Below, one piece after another: positions 6,725 to 12,534 of a stretch of 14,836 nucleotides of DNA. Within the stretch, counting starts at the first letter, position 1, and each line of letters begins with the position of its first letter. The notes beneath the pieces were generated by a model. That model searched no databases, was not told the origin of the DNA, and saw only the letters and a list, made by a program, of their open reading frames with translations. Origin of the DNA: JAFGKM01 sp964413825 (GTDB lineage: Bacteria > Ratteibacteria > UBA8468 > B48-G9 > JAFGKM01); assembly GCA_964413825.1 (NCBI GenBank), contig CAYPTS010000054.1, forward strand, positions 1 to 14,836, given 5' to 3'. Position numbers and translations under genes: made by a program.

Positions 6725-6772
6725 GCCCCTCACCGTGAAAAAATTGCACGGTAGAGTTCAGGGCAAGGGAGG
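6725..6772 (+). promoter_or_regulatory. Structured leader upstream of the small membrane protein
   Basis: An inner perfect stem ACCGTG (6732-6737)/CACGGT (6747-6752) with an A-rich loop sits inside GCCC (6725-6728)/GGGC (6761-6764). The outer strand runs straight into the ribosome site AAGGGAGG (6765-6772), 5 nt before the ATG. It may affect access to the start codon. It matches no riboswitch class I know. Confidence 0.4.
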
Positions 6773-6777
6773 ATAGG

Positions 6778-7011
6778 ATGTTGACGTGGATAGTTATAAT
6801 GCTTTTGATGGGGCTTCTTCTGCTGTTTGGCACAGATTATGTGGTTGCCAATAATCTCCTTAACCCCATAGGGATTGTCATAACCCTTATCTGTGTAGGT
6901 ATCGGAATAAGGATGGCCGCTCTGCGCAGGAAAGGCGGAAGGGAAAAGCTTTCTTCGCGCATAAAGGAATTGGAAGATAAAATAAAGGAACTTACCGAAG
7001 GCAAAGCGTAA
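6778..7011 (+). CDS. Small two-helix membrane protein with C-terminal coiled coil, unknown function
   Basis: The 77-residue protein has two hydrophobic helices (about 2-20 and 29-48), a basic stretch ALRRKGGREK (48-57), and a short charged heptad-like tail SSRIKELEDKIKELTEG. This would give a cytoplasmic coiled coil anchored in the membrane. The ATG follows AAGGGAGG at 5-nt spacing. Function is not recognised. It lies between tRNA-Arg(TCT) and pyrE on the same strand, and may be co-transcribed with pyrE (77-bp gap without a clear terminator). Confidence 0.75.
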   Translation: MLTWIVIMLLMGLLLLFGTDYVVANNLLNPIGIVITLICVGIGIRMAALRRKGGREKLSSRIKELEDKIKELTEGKA

Positions 7012-7088
7012 CGGTAAATTCCATACTGTGGATAGAGAGAGCAGTTAAACGCAGGGTATGTTTTTTTCATCCCATGGAGATGTGTGTT

Positions 7089-7673
7089 ATGGAAAATAGA
7101 GACAATGGCGTGGCGGAAATGAAGCACAGATTACTGGAACTTATAAAAGAAAGGGCGCTGTTCATCGGAGAAAGGAAGTTGACTTCAGGAAAGATGAGCA
7201 ACTGTTATATCGACGGCAAATTAATAACCTGTGACCCCGAGGGATTGTACCTGACGGGTAAAATCATCCTTTCAATGTTCGGGCGGGATAAAATAGACGC
7301 CATAGGCGGCATGACAATCGGCGCCGACCCCATGGTCGCGGCGGTGGCTGTTATAAGCCATCTGGAAAACTGTCCGGTAAAGGCGTTTATAGTGAGGTCG
7401 GTGCAGAAAGAACACGGGATGGGGAAACTTATCGAAGGACACCTGCAGAAAGGATGGTCGGTGGTGATAGTCGACGATGTTGTTACTACCGGCGGTTCCG
7501 TTATCAGGGCGATAAAAGCGGTAGAAGAAGCAGGTTGTACCGTTAAAAAGGTAATCGCTATAGTTGACCGCCTTGAAGGGGCAAGGGAAGCCCTTGCGGA
7601 AAAGCATATTCCTCTCGAATCGATTTTTGACAAAAATGACGTTGATTTCGGCAAGATGTGTCAAAATCGCTGA
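7089..7673 (+). CDS. pyrE: Orotate phosphoribosyltransferase
   Basis: Converts orotate plus PRPP to orotidine 5'-monophosphate and pyrophosphate in pyrimidine synthesis. The 194-residue protein shows the family pattern LTSGKMSNCYIDGKL (31-45, orotate and substrate contacts), GGMTIGADPMVAAVA (73-87), RSVQKEHGMGKLIEG (103-117, flexible catalytic loop) and the PRPP-binding motif VVIVDDVVTTGGS (125-137). I prefer the ATG at 7089, because GGAG precedes it by 9 nt. An in-frame ATG at 7074 lacks a ribosome site, and one at 7119 would also keep the conserved core. tRNA-Arg(CCG) starts 28 bp after the stop, so it may share the pyrE transcript. Confidence 0.94.
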   Translation: MENRDNGVAEMKHRLLELIKERALFIGERKLTSGKMSNCYIDGKLITCDPEGLYLTGKIILSMFGRDKIDAIGGMTIGADPMVAAVAVISHLENCPVKAFIVRSVQKEHGMGKLIEGHLQKGWSVVIVDDVVTTGGSVIRAIKAVEEAGCTVKKVIAIVDRLEGAREALAEKHIPLESIFDKNDVDFGKMCQNR

Positions 7674-7701
7674 TTTATCCTGAACTGCAGGATTTGTTCC
7701 T

Positions 7702-7775
7702 GCGCTTGTAGCTCAACCGGACAGAGCGTTGGCCTCCGGAGCCAGAGGTTGTGAGTTCGAATCTCACCAAGCGCA
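7702..7775 (+). tRNA. tRNA-Arg (anticodon CCG)
   Basis: Acceptor GCGCTTG/CAAGCGC, D arm GCTC...GAGC, anticodon stem TTGGC/GCCAG around loop CTCCGGA (anticodon CCG, reads CGG), T arm GTGAG-TTCGAAT-CTCAC, discriminator A. CCA is not encoded. The hairpin element starts at the very next base. Confidence 0.97.
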
Positions 7776-7963
7776 TACCGAATTGATTTCATCCATAGAA
7801 CTTCGTTGCCTGCGTCGTCAGCAGCGTGCGACGTACATGCGTACGTCTCCTCGCTTCCTCCTTGCCACCTTGTTCTCTGGCGAACTGAATCCGGTATCAT
7901 GCTCTATCACCAAGCGCATACCGAATTGATTTCATCCATAGAACTTCGTTGCCTGCGTCGTCA
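7764..7963 (+). repeat. 57-bp perfect direct repeat (offset 143) spanning the tRNA-Arg(CCG) 3' end and element start
   Basis: The segment 7764-7820 (last 12 bases of the tRNA plus 45 bp of hairpin-element left arm) recurs without a change at 7907-7963. The second copy is a truncated element (left arm only). Its last three bases, TCA, are the complement of the TGA stop of the convergent gene. Between the copies lies the rest of element A and a 10-bp linker, ATGCTCTA-like. Confidence 0.95.
7776..7896 (+). repeat. tRNA-associated hairpin element, copy A (121 bp)
   Basis: Begins TACCG immediately after the tRNA discriminator and ends CGGTA (7892-7896). Internal stem CCATAGAAC (7793-7801)/GTTCTCTGG (7872-7880); apical hairpin GACGTAC-atgc-GTACGTC (7830-7847). 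The left arm has ATTGATTTCATCC and CTTCGTTGCCTGCGTCGTC; the right arm has GGCGAACTGAATCCGG. It aligns with copies B and C. The plus-strand frame through it is not a gene. Confidence 0.9.
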
Positions 7964-9001
7964 TGCTTCATTTATTACTCTTGATATCGCCAGCAGATTT
8001 CCCTGCCACCTATCTTCGGGTATGTCTTCCGTAATTCCTATTATCAGACGTTTGCCTCGTTTAAATTCTCCTGTCATTTCTCGTGTGACTTCCTCGATTT
8101 TATCAATGGGAGTCAGGTGGAGAGAAGAGGGGAAGTTTATCCACAGGAGTTTTTCTTTCCATATGTCGAAGGCCTCTGAAAGTGTCATGTCGGTATCGGG
8201 AGCAGGCGAAAATGCTTCAACATAATCAAGTCCGCTTTTCGCTACAAGGTCTGCCCATATCCTGTTGTTCCCGTCAAGATGCGCACCAAGATATTTGCCG
8301 TGTTTTTTGAAGATTTCGCCGGCTTCGTTGTAAAGCGGTATGACGTATTTGGCAAACCTTTCTCTTCCCATGACATTGCCTGTTTCATTGCCGCCGAAGT
8401 TTGCGTGCAATGCCGGTGATTTTGCCACGATAGGGAATATTTTTCTTAAATTTTCGGTTTGTGCTTCTACAAGTTTTTCTATCTCGTCCCTTCGTTCTGC
8501 CCACTCTATGGCAAATGTCTCCACCCCCATCCACGTTATCATAATCTGGTGAAGGGGTGTTAATCCTATGGCGGCACGAAGTATAACGTCTTCTTCCATC
8601 ATTTGCTCCGCGGCAAGGAAATCTTCGTACGCCGGTTCGAAAATCTGGTCATTTATCATGAAAAGGAGTTTTTTGTAATCCTCCGGTCCTTTGAAAAGTC
8701 GGGATGTTTGCCACGAGGTAAATCCCGCCGGTTTACTGATGCTGAAAAGTTCCCCGGCAGGTGTTTTAATGATTTCCCTGTTATACCTGTCTCCCTTTTC
8801 GAAATAACCGTAAGATTCGTAAACGACGTTTGGAGAAGACACCTTGATAACATTGTGGTATCTGTTGACTATGCAGATGCCTTCATTACGCAGTTGCCTC
8901 TCCACGGAACACTGGGGCAGTTTGTATTCATAAATTGTAAACGGTGTTTTGTCGGGTTTTTCCCCTTGCAGAGATGCTTCGATTCTTTGTTTGGGCGTCA
9001 T
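7961..9001 (-). CDS. Uroporphyrinogen-decarboxylase-fold protein (methyltransferase-like), not canonical HemE
   Basis: The 346-residue protein starts MTPKQRIEASLQGEKPDKTPF, the typical opening of the UroD/MtaA-like superfamily. Later segments fit the family: PAGELFS (81-87), HANFGGNETGNVMGRERFAKYVIPLYNE (199-226), GAHLDGNNRIWADLVAKSGLDYVEAF (239-264, with H241 in a likely ligand site) and a closing helix with REMTGEFKRGKRLIIGITEDIP. Members lacking the haem-pathway signature often handle methyl or corrinoid chemistry or have unknown roles, so no specific substrate is assigned. I chose the ATG at 9001 because AAGGAG precedes it and family homology starts here, although the frame is open to 9103. 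It is divergent from the small secreted protein. Its stop codon coincides with the end of the 57-bp repeat. Confidence 0.82.
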   Translation of the reverse strand: MTPKQRIEASLQGEKPDKTPFTIYEYKLPQCSVERQLRNEGICIVNRYHNVIKVSSPNVVYESYGYFEKGDRYNREIIKTPAGELFSISKPAGFTSWQTSRLFKGPEDYKKLLFMINDQIFEPAYEDFLAAEQMMEEDVILRAAIGLTPLHQIMITWMGVETFAIEWAERRDEIEKLVEAQTENLRKIFPIVAKSPALHANFGGNETGNVMGRERFAKYVIPLYNEAGEIFKKHGKYLGAHLDGNNRIWADLVAKSGLDYVEAFSPAPDTDMTLSEAFDIWKEKLLWINFPSSLHLTPIDKIEEVTREMTGEFKRGKRLIIGITEDIPEDRWQGNLLAISRVINEA

Positions 9002-9028
9002 TGTTTTTCTCCTTTTCACAGCCATGAT

Positions 9029-9057
9029 ATTCTTGCAAAAAAGGCGGAAGTTGTCAA
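9029..9057 (-). promoter_or_regulatory. Candidate promoter of the UroD-like gene
   Basis: Minus-strand TTGACA (9052-9057), a 17-bp spacer, and AAGAAT (9029-9034), 27 bp before the ATG. The -10 box is weak. The -35 box is back to back with that of the divergent gene, separated by 18 bp carrying a doubled GCAAC word. Confidence 0.5.
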
Positions 9058-9075
9058 ATGCAACAGGTGCAACGC

Positions 9076-9104
9076 TTGACAAAACTGCTGTGTAAGGGTA
9101 CAAA
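9076..9104 (+). promoter_or_regulatory. Candidate promoter of the small secreted protein gene
   Basis: TTGACA (9076-9081), a 17-bp spacer, and TACAAA (9099-9104), giving a leader of about 23 nt. A perfect TATAAT (9112-9117) lies just downstream but has no good -35 box and would leave a very short leader. Confidence 0.5.
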
Positions 9105-9133
9105 CAACCTGTATAATATTAAACGGAGGATTT

Positions 9134-9652
9134 ATGATAACCCTGAAAAACACTGCATTGAATACCGGACTCTTTCTGCTGTTGCTAATCAACGGTATAT
9201 CTTCGGGTCAACAGACAGAAACTTATTTCAAACCCGGTGTGGAACCTAACGGATTCAGAGGAATAGAATGGGGGCAGTCTTTTGACAGCGTTCCCGATAT
9301 GGAATTTATCAAGACGGAGCCGTCAGACGGAGATATCAGTGTTTACTCAAGGAAAAACGACAGATTGCAAATAGGATATGTGGAACTTGAAAAGATTGAA
9401 TACTGTTTCTGGAAAAACAGATTTTATAAGGCGGTCATTTATACGAAGGGCTTTGGAAACTGGAAGGGACTGCAGGAATCCACTTTCGAAAGGTTTGGAA
9501 GAGGGTTTCAGCCGGAATCGAAGAAAGAAGAATATGCATGGTTTGGGAATAAGGCGAGAATGATTTTAATCTATGATGACGAGACTACGCAGGGTGTTTT
9601 GACGATATTTTCGAAGGAGATAAGTGTTCTGCAGCAACAACATGACTGGTAG
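9134..9652 (+). CDS. Small exported protein of unknown function
   Basis: The 172-residue protein has a cleavable-looking signal sequence (hydrophobic GLFLLLLINGISSG at 12-25). The mature domain opens GFRGIEWGQSF (41-51), and later shows SVYSRKNDRLQIGYVELEKIEYCFWKNRFYKAVIYTKG. This resembles a loosely defined family of secreted proteins from Deltaproteobacteria and relatives with a GFRG-x-x-WG opening and F-x-x-x-R-x-Y-x-V core; that is from memory and no function is known. The ATG has GGAGGA 4 nt upstream. The stop lies 4 bp before a 124-bp tandem repeat, so the message may carry hairpins in its 3' end. Confidence 0.8.
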   Translation: MITLKNTALNTGLFLLLLINGISSGQQTETYFKPGVEPNGFRGIEWGQSFDSVPDMEFIKTEPSDGDISVYSRKNDRLQIGYVELEKIEYCFWKNRFYKAVIYTKGFGNWKGLQESTFERFGRGFQPESKKEEYAWFGNKARMILIYDDETTQGVLTIFSKEISVLQQQHDW

Positions 9653-9656
9653 TTCC

Positions 9657-9931
9657 CGCTTCCATTTTGCACGTACATCTGCGTTGAATTCGTCGAAAAC
9701 TTCGTCAACATACTTTCAGTATGCCTCCTCGTTTCCATCCTTTTCACCTTGCTGTTCGCACAAACTGAAAGCGGGCGGGGCGCTTCCATTTTGCACGTAC
9801 ATCTGCGTTGAATTCGTCGAAAACTTCGTCAACATACTTTCAGTATGCCTCCTCGTTTCCATCCTTTTCACCTTGCTGTTCGCACAAACTGAAAGCGGGC
9901 GGGGCGCTTCCATTTTGCACGTACATCTGCG
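9657..9931 (+). repeat. 124-bp tandem repeat, 2.2 copies, each unit a long imperfect hairpin
   Basis: Units 9657-9780 and 9781-9904 look identical, followed by the first 27 bp of a third (9905-9931). Each unit starts CGCTTCCATTTTGCACG and, before a GGCGGGG tail, ends with a segment whose complement is CGCTTTCAGTTTGTGCG (13 of 17 matches). It has an apical hairpin CATAC-tttca-GTATG (9709-9723 in the first unit) followed by CTCCTCGTTTCC. The right arm resembles that of the tRNA-associated elements (TCCTCGCTTCC, CACCTTG, CAGTT in complement), so it is probably a divergent relative. Frames read through it only because the unit lacks stops. Confidence 0.93.
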
Positions 9932-10007
9932 GGAATTTATTGCAGATTATAGAAGATTATTCAAAAGATAACGCGGTAATTCTCCCGTAAATCGAATAAA
10001 AATAAAT

Positions 10008-10036
10008 TTGGAACTTTTTTCTGGTTGATGTATAAT
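10008..10036 (+). promoter_or_regulatory. Sigma70-type promoter of the OmpA-like gene
   Basis: TTGGAA (10008-10013), a 17-bp spacer, and a perfect TATAAT (10031-10036). The leader of about 50 nt carries a small hairpin CAGGG (10053-10057)/CCCTG (10063-10067). Confidence 0.75.
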
Positions 10037-10093
10037 TAAAAACGAATATGTGCAGGGATTTACCCTGTGCAAACAACCGACAAGGAGGGAAAG

Positions 10094-10795
10094 ATGGGAA
10101 GAAAGTTAATGGCTGGGGCGGTTCTGCCCGTGTTTTTAGCCGTCCTGTTCTTCTCGGGAATTGCGCTTGCCGATTCGACATGTGCAACACTGCCGGAAGA
10201 TTTTTCGTGGTACGGTGAATCAGGAGCGACGAGAGAGCCGGTGTACGATGTCGAAAAAGACGGACTGTGGTGGATTCCCGAAAGCGTTCCTGCAGGACAG
10301 GAAAATACGCAGTGGGGGAACAGAGGTTATATTTTTGTTGGCGCACCGAAGAAGGAAGAAGTTGTCGAGAAACCCGCGCCTGTAAAGAAAACCGCAGTGG
10401 CGGCAAAGTCTGAAGCAAAACCCGAAGTGAAGATTGTAGAAAAGATAGTGGGCAGGACAAAATACGTGTTCCTGAATCTTAAGGATGTTTATTTTGGATT
10501 TGACAGTGCGAAAATTACTTCTTTGAACAAGCAGGTACTTCAGGACAATGCATCTATCCTTCAGCAATATCCATCCGTAAAGGTATCGCTTGTCGGGTCT
10601 GCTTCTCCCGAAGGTGATTCGACCTATAACCAGAAGTTGTCCGAGCGCAGAGTCAACGCGGTAAAAGACTATCTGGTAAACAAGGAAGGTATTGCCGTAA
10701 ACCGGCTGAAAATGAACGCTGACGGAGAAGTTCAGGTTGCCGATAAGTCAGCCTGGCCGTTGGTTCGCAAGGTGAGTTTTATTGCTGTGGAATAA
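10094..10795 (+). CDS. OmpA-family envelope protein with peptidoglycan-binding domain
   Basis: The 233-residue protein has a signal peptide (MGRKLMAGAVLPVFLAVLFFSGIALA, cleavage probably before DS at 27-28). A variable region rich in W and G follows, then a linker rich in K, P, A and E (86-118), and a C-terminal OmpA-like domain (about 128-232). That domain contains VYFGFDSAKI (132-141), VSLVGSASPEGDSTYNQKLSERRVNAVKDYL (164-194), and the closing VRKVSFIAVE. It lacks the 8-strand OmpA barrel, so it is more like a periplasmic or Pal-like anchor. No lipobox is seen. The ATG follows AAGGAGGG at 5 nt; an in-frame GTG 27 bp earlier lies in the leader hairpin and has no ribosome site. Confidence 0.88.
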   Translation: MGRKLMAGAVLPVFLAVLFFSGIALADSTCATLPEDFSWYGESGATREPVYDVEKDGLWWIPESVPAGQENTQWGNRGYIFVGAPKKEEVVEKPAPVKKTAVAAKSEAKPEVKIVEKIVGRTKYVFLNLKDVYFGFDSAKITSLNKQVLQDNASILQQYPSVKVSLVGSASPEGDSTYNQKLSERRVNAVKDYLVNKEGIAVNRLKMNADGEVQVADKSAWPLVRKVSFIAVE

Positions 10796-10809
10796 ATTCT
10801 TAATAACGG

Positions 10810-10833
10810 AAGTAGAGTCTTTCCCTACTTTTT
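10810..10833 (+). terminator. Weak terminator-like hairpin after the OmpA-like gene
   Basis: AAGTAG (10810-10815) and CTACTT (10825-10830) with a 9-nt loop, followed by a short T run. It is just before tRNA-Lys. With only 6 pairs it may be leaky, which would allow the tRNA to be read from the upstream promoter. Confidence 0.4.
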
Positions 10834-10845
10834 AAAGTTTTACCG

Positions 10846-10917
10846 GGGCCGTTAGCTCAACGGCAGAGCAGGGCACTCTTAATGCCAAGGTTAGAGGTTC
10901 AAATCCTCTACGGCCTA
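10846..10917 (+). tRNA. tRNA-Lys (anticodon CTT)
   Basis: Acceptor GGGCCGT/ACGGCCT (G1-U72 wobble), D arm GCTC...GAGC, anticodon stem GGGCA/TGCCA around loop CTCTTAA (anticodon CTT, reads AAG; the first pair is a mismatch), T arm AGAGG-TTCAAAT-CCTCT, discriminator A. CCA is not encoded. The hairpin element begins 1 bp after it. Confidence 0.95.
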
Positions 10918-10918
10918 C

Positions 10919-11036
10919 TACCGCTCAATTTCATCCGTATACCTTTGTTGGCATCGTCGTCGGCTTCCTCGAAGTATAAACATACATCTCGTTGCCTCCT
11001 CCTTGCCGTCGTGGTATACGGCGAACTTGAACGGTA
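10919..11036 (+). repeat. tRNA-associated hairpin element, copy C (118 bp)
   Basis: Ends TACCG (10919-10923) and CGGTA (11032-11036). Internal perfect 9-bp stem CCGTATACC (10935-10943)/GGTATACGG (11013-11021); apical hairpin GAAGTAT-aaac-ATACATC (10971-10988, one A-A mismatch). It shares ATTTCATCC, GCATCGTCGTC-like, CCTCCTTGCC and GGCGAACT words with copies A and B but differs more from them than they do from each other. Confidence 0.87.
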
Positions 11037-11039
11037 TTT

Positions 11040-11104
11040 ACCCACCTCTTGCGTTTGAAACCCCTCTTCCTTAGCGTCTTGCTATCTGGCGAACTGGAGA
11101 GGTA
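11040..11104 (+). repeat. Deleted copy of the hairpin element (mostly right arm)
   Basis: CCCCTCTTCCTTAGCGTC followed by TTGCTATCTGGCGAACTGGA and AGGTA (11061-11104) aligns with the right arm of copies A-C. To its left, ACCTCT (11044-11049) is complementary to AGAGGT (11098-11103), so it may be a shortened hairpin with an internal deletion. Confidence 0.65.
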
Positions 11105-11118
11105 TTACCAATTGGTGA

Positions 11119-11133
11119 GTAGAGGATTTGAAC
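11119..11133 (-). pseudogene. Inverted tRNA 3'-end fragment
   Basis: On the minus strand, GTTCAAATCCTCTAC is identical to the T loop and 3' T stem of tRNA-Lys (plus strand, about 10896-10910). It continues TCACCA, which looks like a tRNA 3' end with CCA. The 5' half of a T arm is absent, so it is a fragment, lying 2 bp from the stop of the methyltransferase gene. Confidence 0.6.
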
Positions 11134-11135
11134 TT

Positions 11136-11729
11136 TTATTTTGTGAAGGAAATGAGGAAAAAATCTTCTTCGTCGATGCCTTTGAGAAACTTAAATCCTT
11201 CGAATTCCACGGATTTCCTCAATTCCGGAAGACTTTCAAGCACATGGTTTGATATTACGGGATGAGAGTTTTTGTGAATATGGTTCACGTGTTTATTGCC
11301 CGTGGGATGGCAAATGGTGCAAATCCCGTCAGGCTTCAGTATTCTGTAAATCTCTTTTAGCACAGTTTTTTTATTTTTGAAATGCGGATAGCAGGAGTTG
11401 ACTGTCACGCGGTCAAAGTAACTGCCTTCAAAATCAGTTTTGTGTATGTCCATGAGAAAAATTTTTATGTTTCCCGGGAATTTTTTCATGCGCAGTTTTT
11501 CAAGCATCTTTTCGGCATAGTCAACGGCAAAAATTTCTACGTCGCCATGCGTTGCTTCAAGTATGTAGGGAATAAGAACTCCCGTACCTGTTCCGACGTC
11601 CAGTATTCGCTGCCCCTTTGATATTCCGGCTTCCTCTATTATCCTTCTATATTTTTCCGGAGTTACCGTCTCTTCGTTATCCCATTTTTCTGCATAGGTG
11701 TTAAAGAAATCCTTTTCAGTCGCTATCAT
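11136..11729 (-). CDS. Class I SAM-dependent methyltransferase
   Basis: The 197-residue protein has a Rossmann-type methyltransferase core: motif I ILDVGTGTGVL (42-52), an acidic residue at the end of strand 2 (AVDYAEKML, D70), a motif near MDIHKTDF (93-100), and VLKEIYRILKPDGICTICHP (123-142). It belongs to the broad UbiE/Methyltransf_11 group; the substrate cannot be told. The C-terminal part has several histidines (NKHVNHIHKNSHPVISNH, 145-162), which is of interest next to a metal transporter. Its ATG lies 14 nt inside the end of the permease gene with AAGGAAG upstream, so it is the last gene of that operon. Confidence 0.88.
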   Translation of the reverse strand: MIATEKDFFNTYAEKWDNEETVTPEKYRRIIEEAGISKGQRILDVGTGTGVLIPYILEATHGDVEIFAVDYAEKMLEKLRMKKFPGNIKIFLMDIHKTDFEGSYFDRVTVNSCYPHFKNKKTVLKEIYRILKPDGICTICHPTGNKHVNHIHKNSHPVISNHVLESLPELRKSVEFEGFKFLKGIDEEDFFLISFTK

Positions 11730-12534
11730 TTTTCATCTTCCTTTTTGGAGAAAAAATAACGGAGATTATGAATATTATACTGGAAACGACTACTATGGAT
11801 GCGCCTGCCGGAAGGTCGAATATAGAAGCGGCAACAAGCCCTGTCCATCCGGATAATACCGCAAACAAGATTGATAAAAGGTACATTTTTTTCATGCTGT
11901 AGGTAATCTGGTAGGCGGCTGCCGCCGGATTGATTATAAGCGCAAAGACAAGAAGCCCTCCCACGGATTTCAGTGTGGCGCTGACGGTCGAGCCTGTGAG
12001 GAAAAGCAAAAGATAGAAAAATAACGAAGCGGCAATGCCGCTTGCCTTGGCCATTTCCCGGTTGAAAACAACCGATTGAAGTTCCTTGAAAAAAAACAAT
12101 GCAGCCGCCGATGCCATGAGTGCCGCCGCCGCAAGAAGGAGTATGTCAAAAAAATTGACCGTAAGAACGCTTCCCCACAGAAGGTTTAACGCCTGGCTTT
12201 TCCCCTCCGGCAGAAGTCCCATGAAAAGAAAAGCGAGCCCGAGCGTCGAAGAGAAAATGATACCGATGGAAGTTTCCGGGTGCAGTTGTCCCCTGTCCGA
12301 CAGCGGACCGAGTACGGCGCAGGCGAGCAGACTGAAGATAAAAGAGAATAGTATGACCGGTTTGTCCAATACAAGTGCAAGCAGTGCTCCGGCAAATGCG
12401 GCGTGCGATACCGCAACTCCTATGAATGATATTTTCATTACCACTATCCAGACGCCTATGATGCCGCAGGCGATACCCGCCAGCAGGCATGCAATCGCCG
12501 CCTTCTGAAAAAATGCGTATCTAATTAATTCCAT
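11716..12534 (-). CDS. Metal ABC transporter permease (ZnuB/MntB, ABC-3 family)
   Basis: Membrane subunit of a zinc or manganese importer. The 272-residue protein has about eight hydrophobic helices and family landmarks: GIWVV-like start (MELIRYAFFQKAAIACLLAGIACGIIGVWIVVMKISFIGVAVSHAAFAG), LLWGSVLTV, VGGLLVFALIINPAAAA (about 213-229), and a C-terminal helix pair with FDLPAGASIVV. I use the ATG at 12534, which has GGAAACGGG upstream, rather than the longer frame to 12579. It overlaps the ATPase gene by 14 nt. Metal specificity cannot be read from the permease alone. Confidence 0.9.
   Translation of the reverse strand: MELIRYAFFQKAAIACLLAGIACGIIGVWIVVMKISFIGVAVSHAAFAGALLALVLDKPVILFSFIFSLLACAVLGPLSDRGQLHPETSIGIIFSSTLGLAFLFMGLLPEGKSQALNLLWGSVLTVNFFDILLLAAAALMASAAALFFFKELQSVVFNREMAKASGIAASLFFYLLLFLTGSTVSATLKSVGGLLVFALIINPAAAAYQITYSMKKMYLLSILFAVLSGWTGLVAASIFDLPAGASIVVVSSIIFIISVIFSPKRKMKNDSD

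Noticed and set aside
9112..9117. TATAAT as the main -10 box of the small secreted gene
   Set aside because: No acceptable -35 box lies 16-18 bp upstream, and the leader would be only about 10 nt. TTGACA-N17-TACAAA just upstream fits better.
9657..9931. Possible CRISPR array
   Set aside because: The repeats are contiguous 124-bp units without unique spacers, and no cas gene is nearby.
9571..9990. Several open frames with repeated peptides on both strands
   Set aside because: They arise because the 124-bp tandem unit lacks stops in some frames. They have no ribosome site, and their peptides repeat with the DNA.
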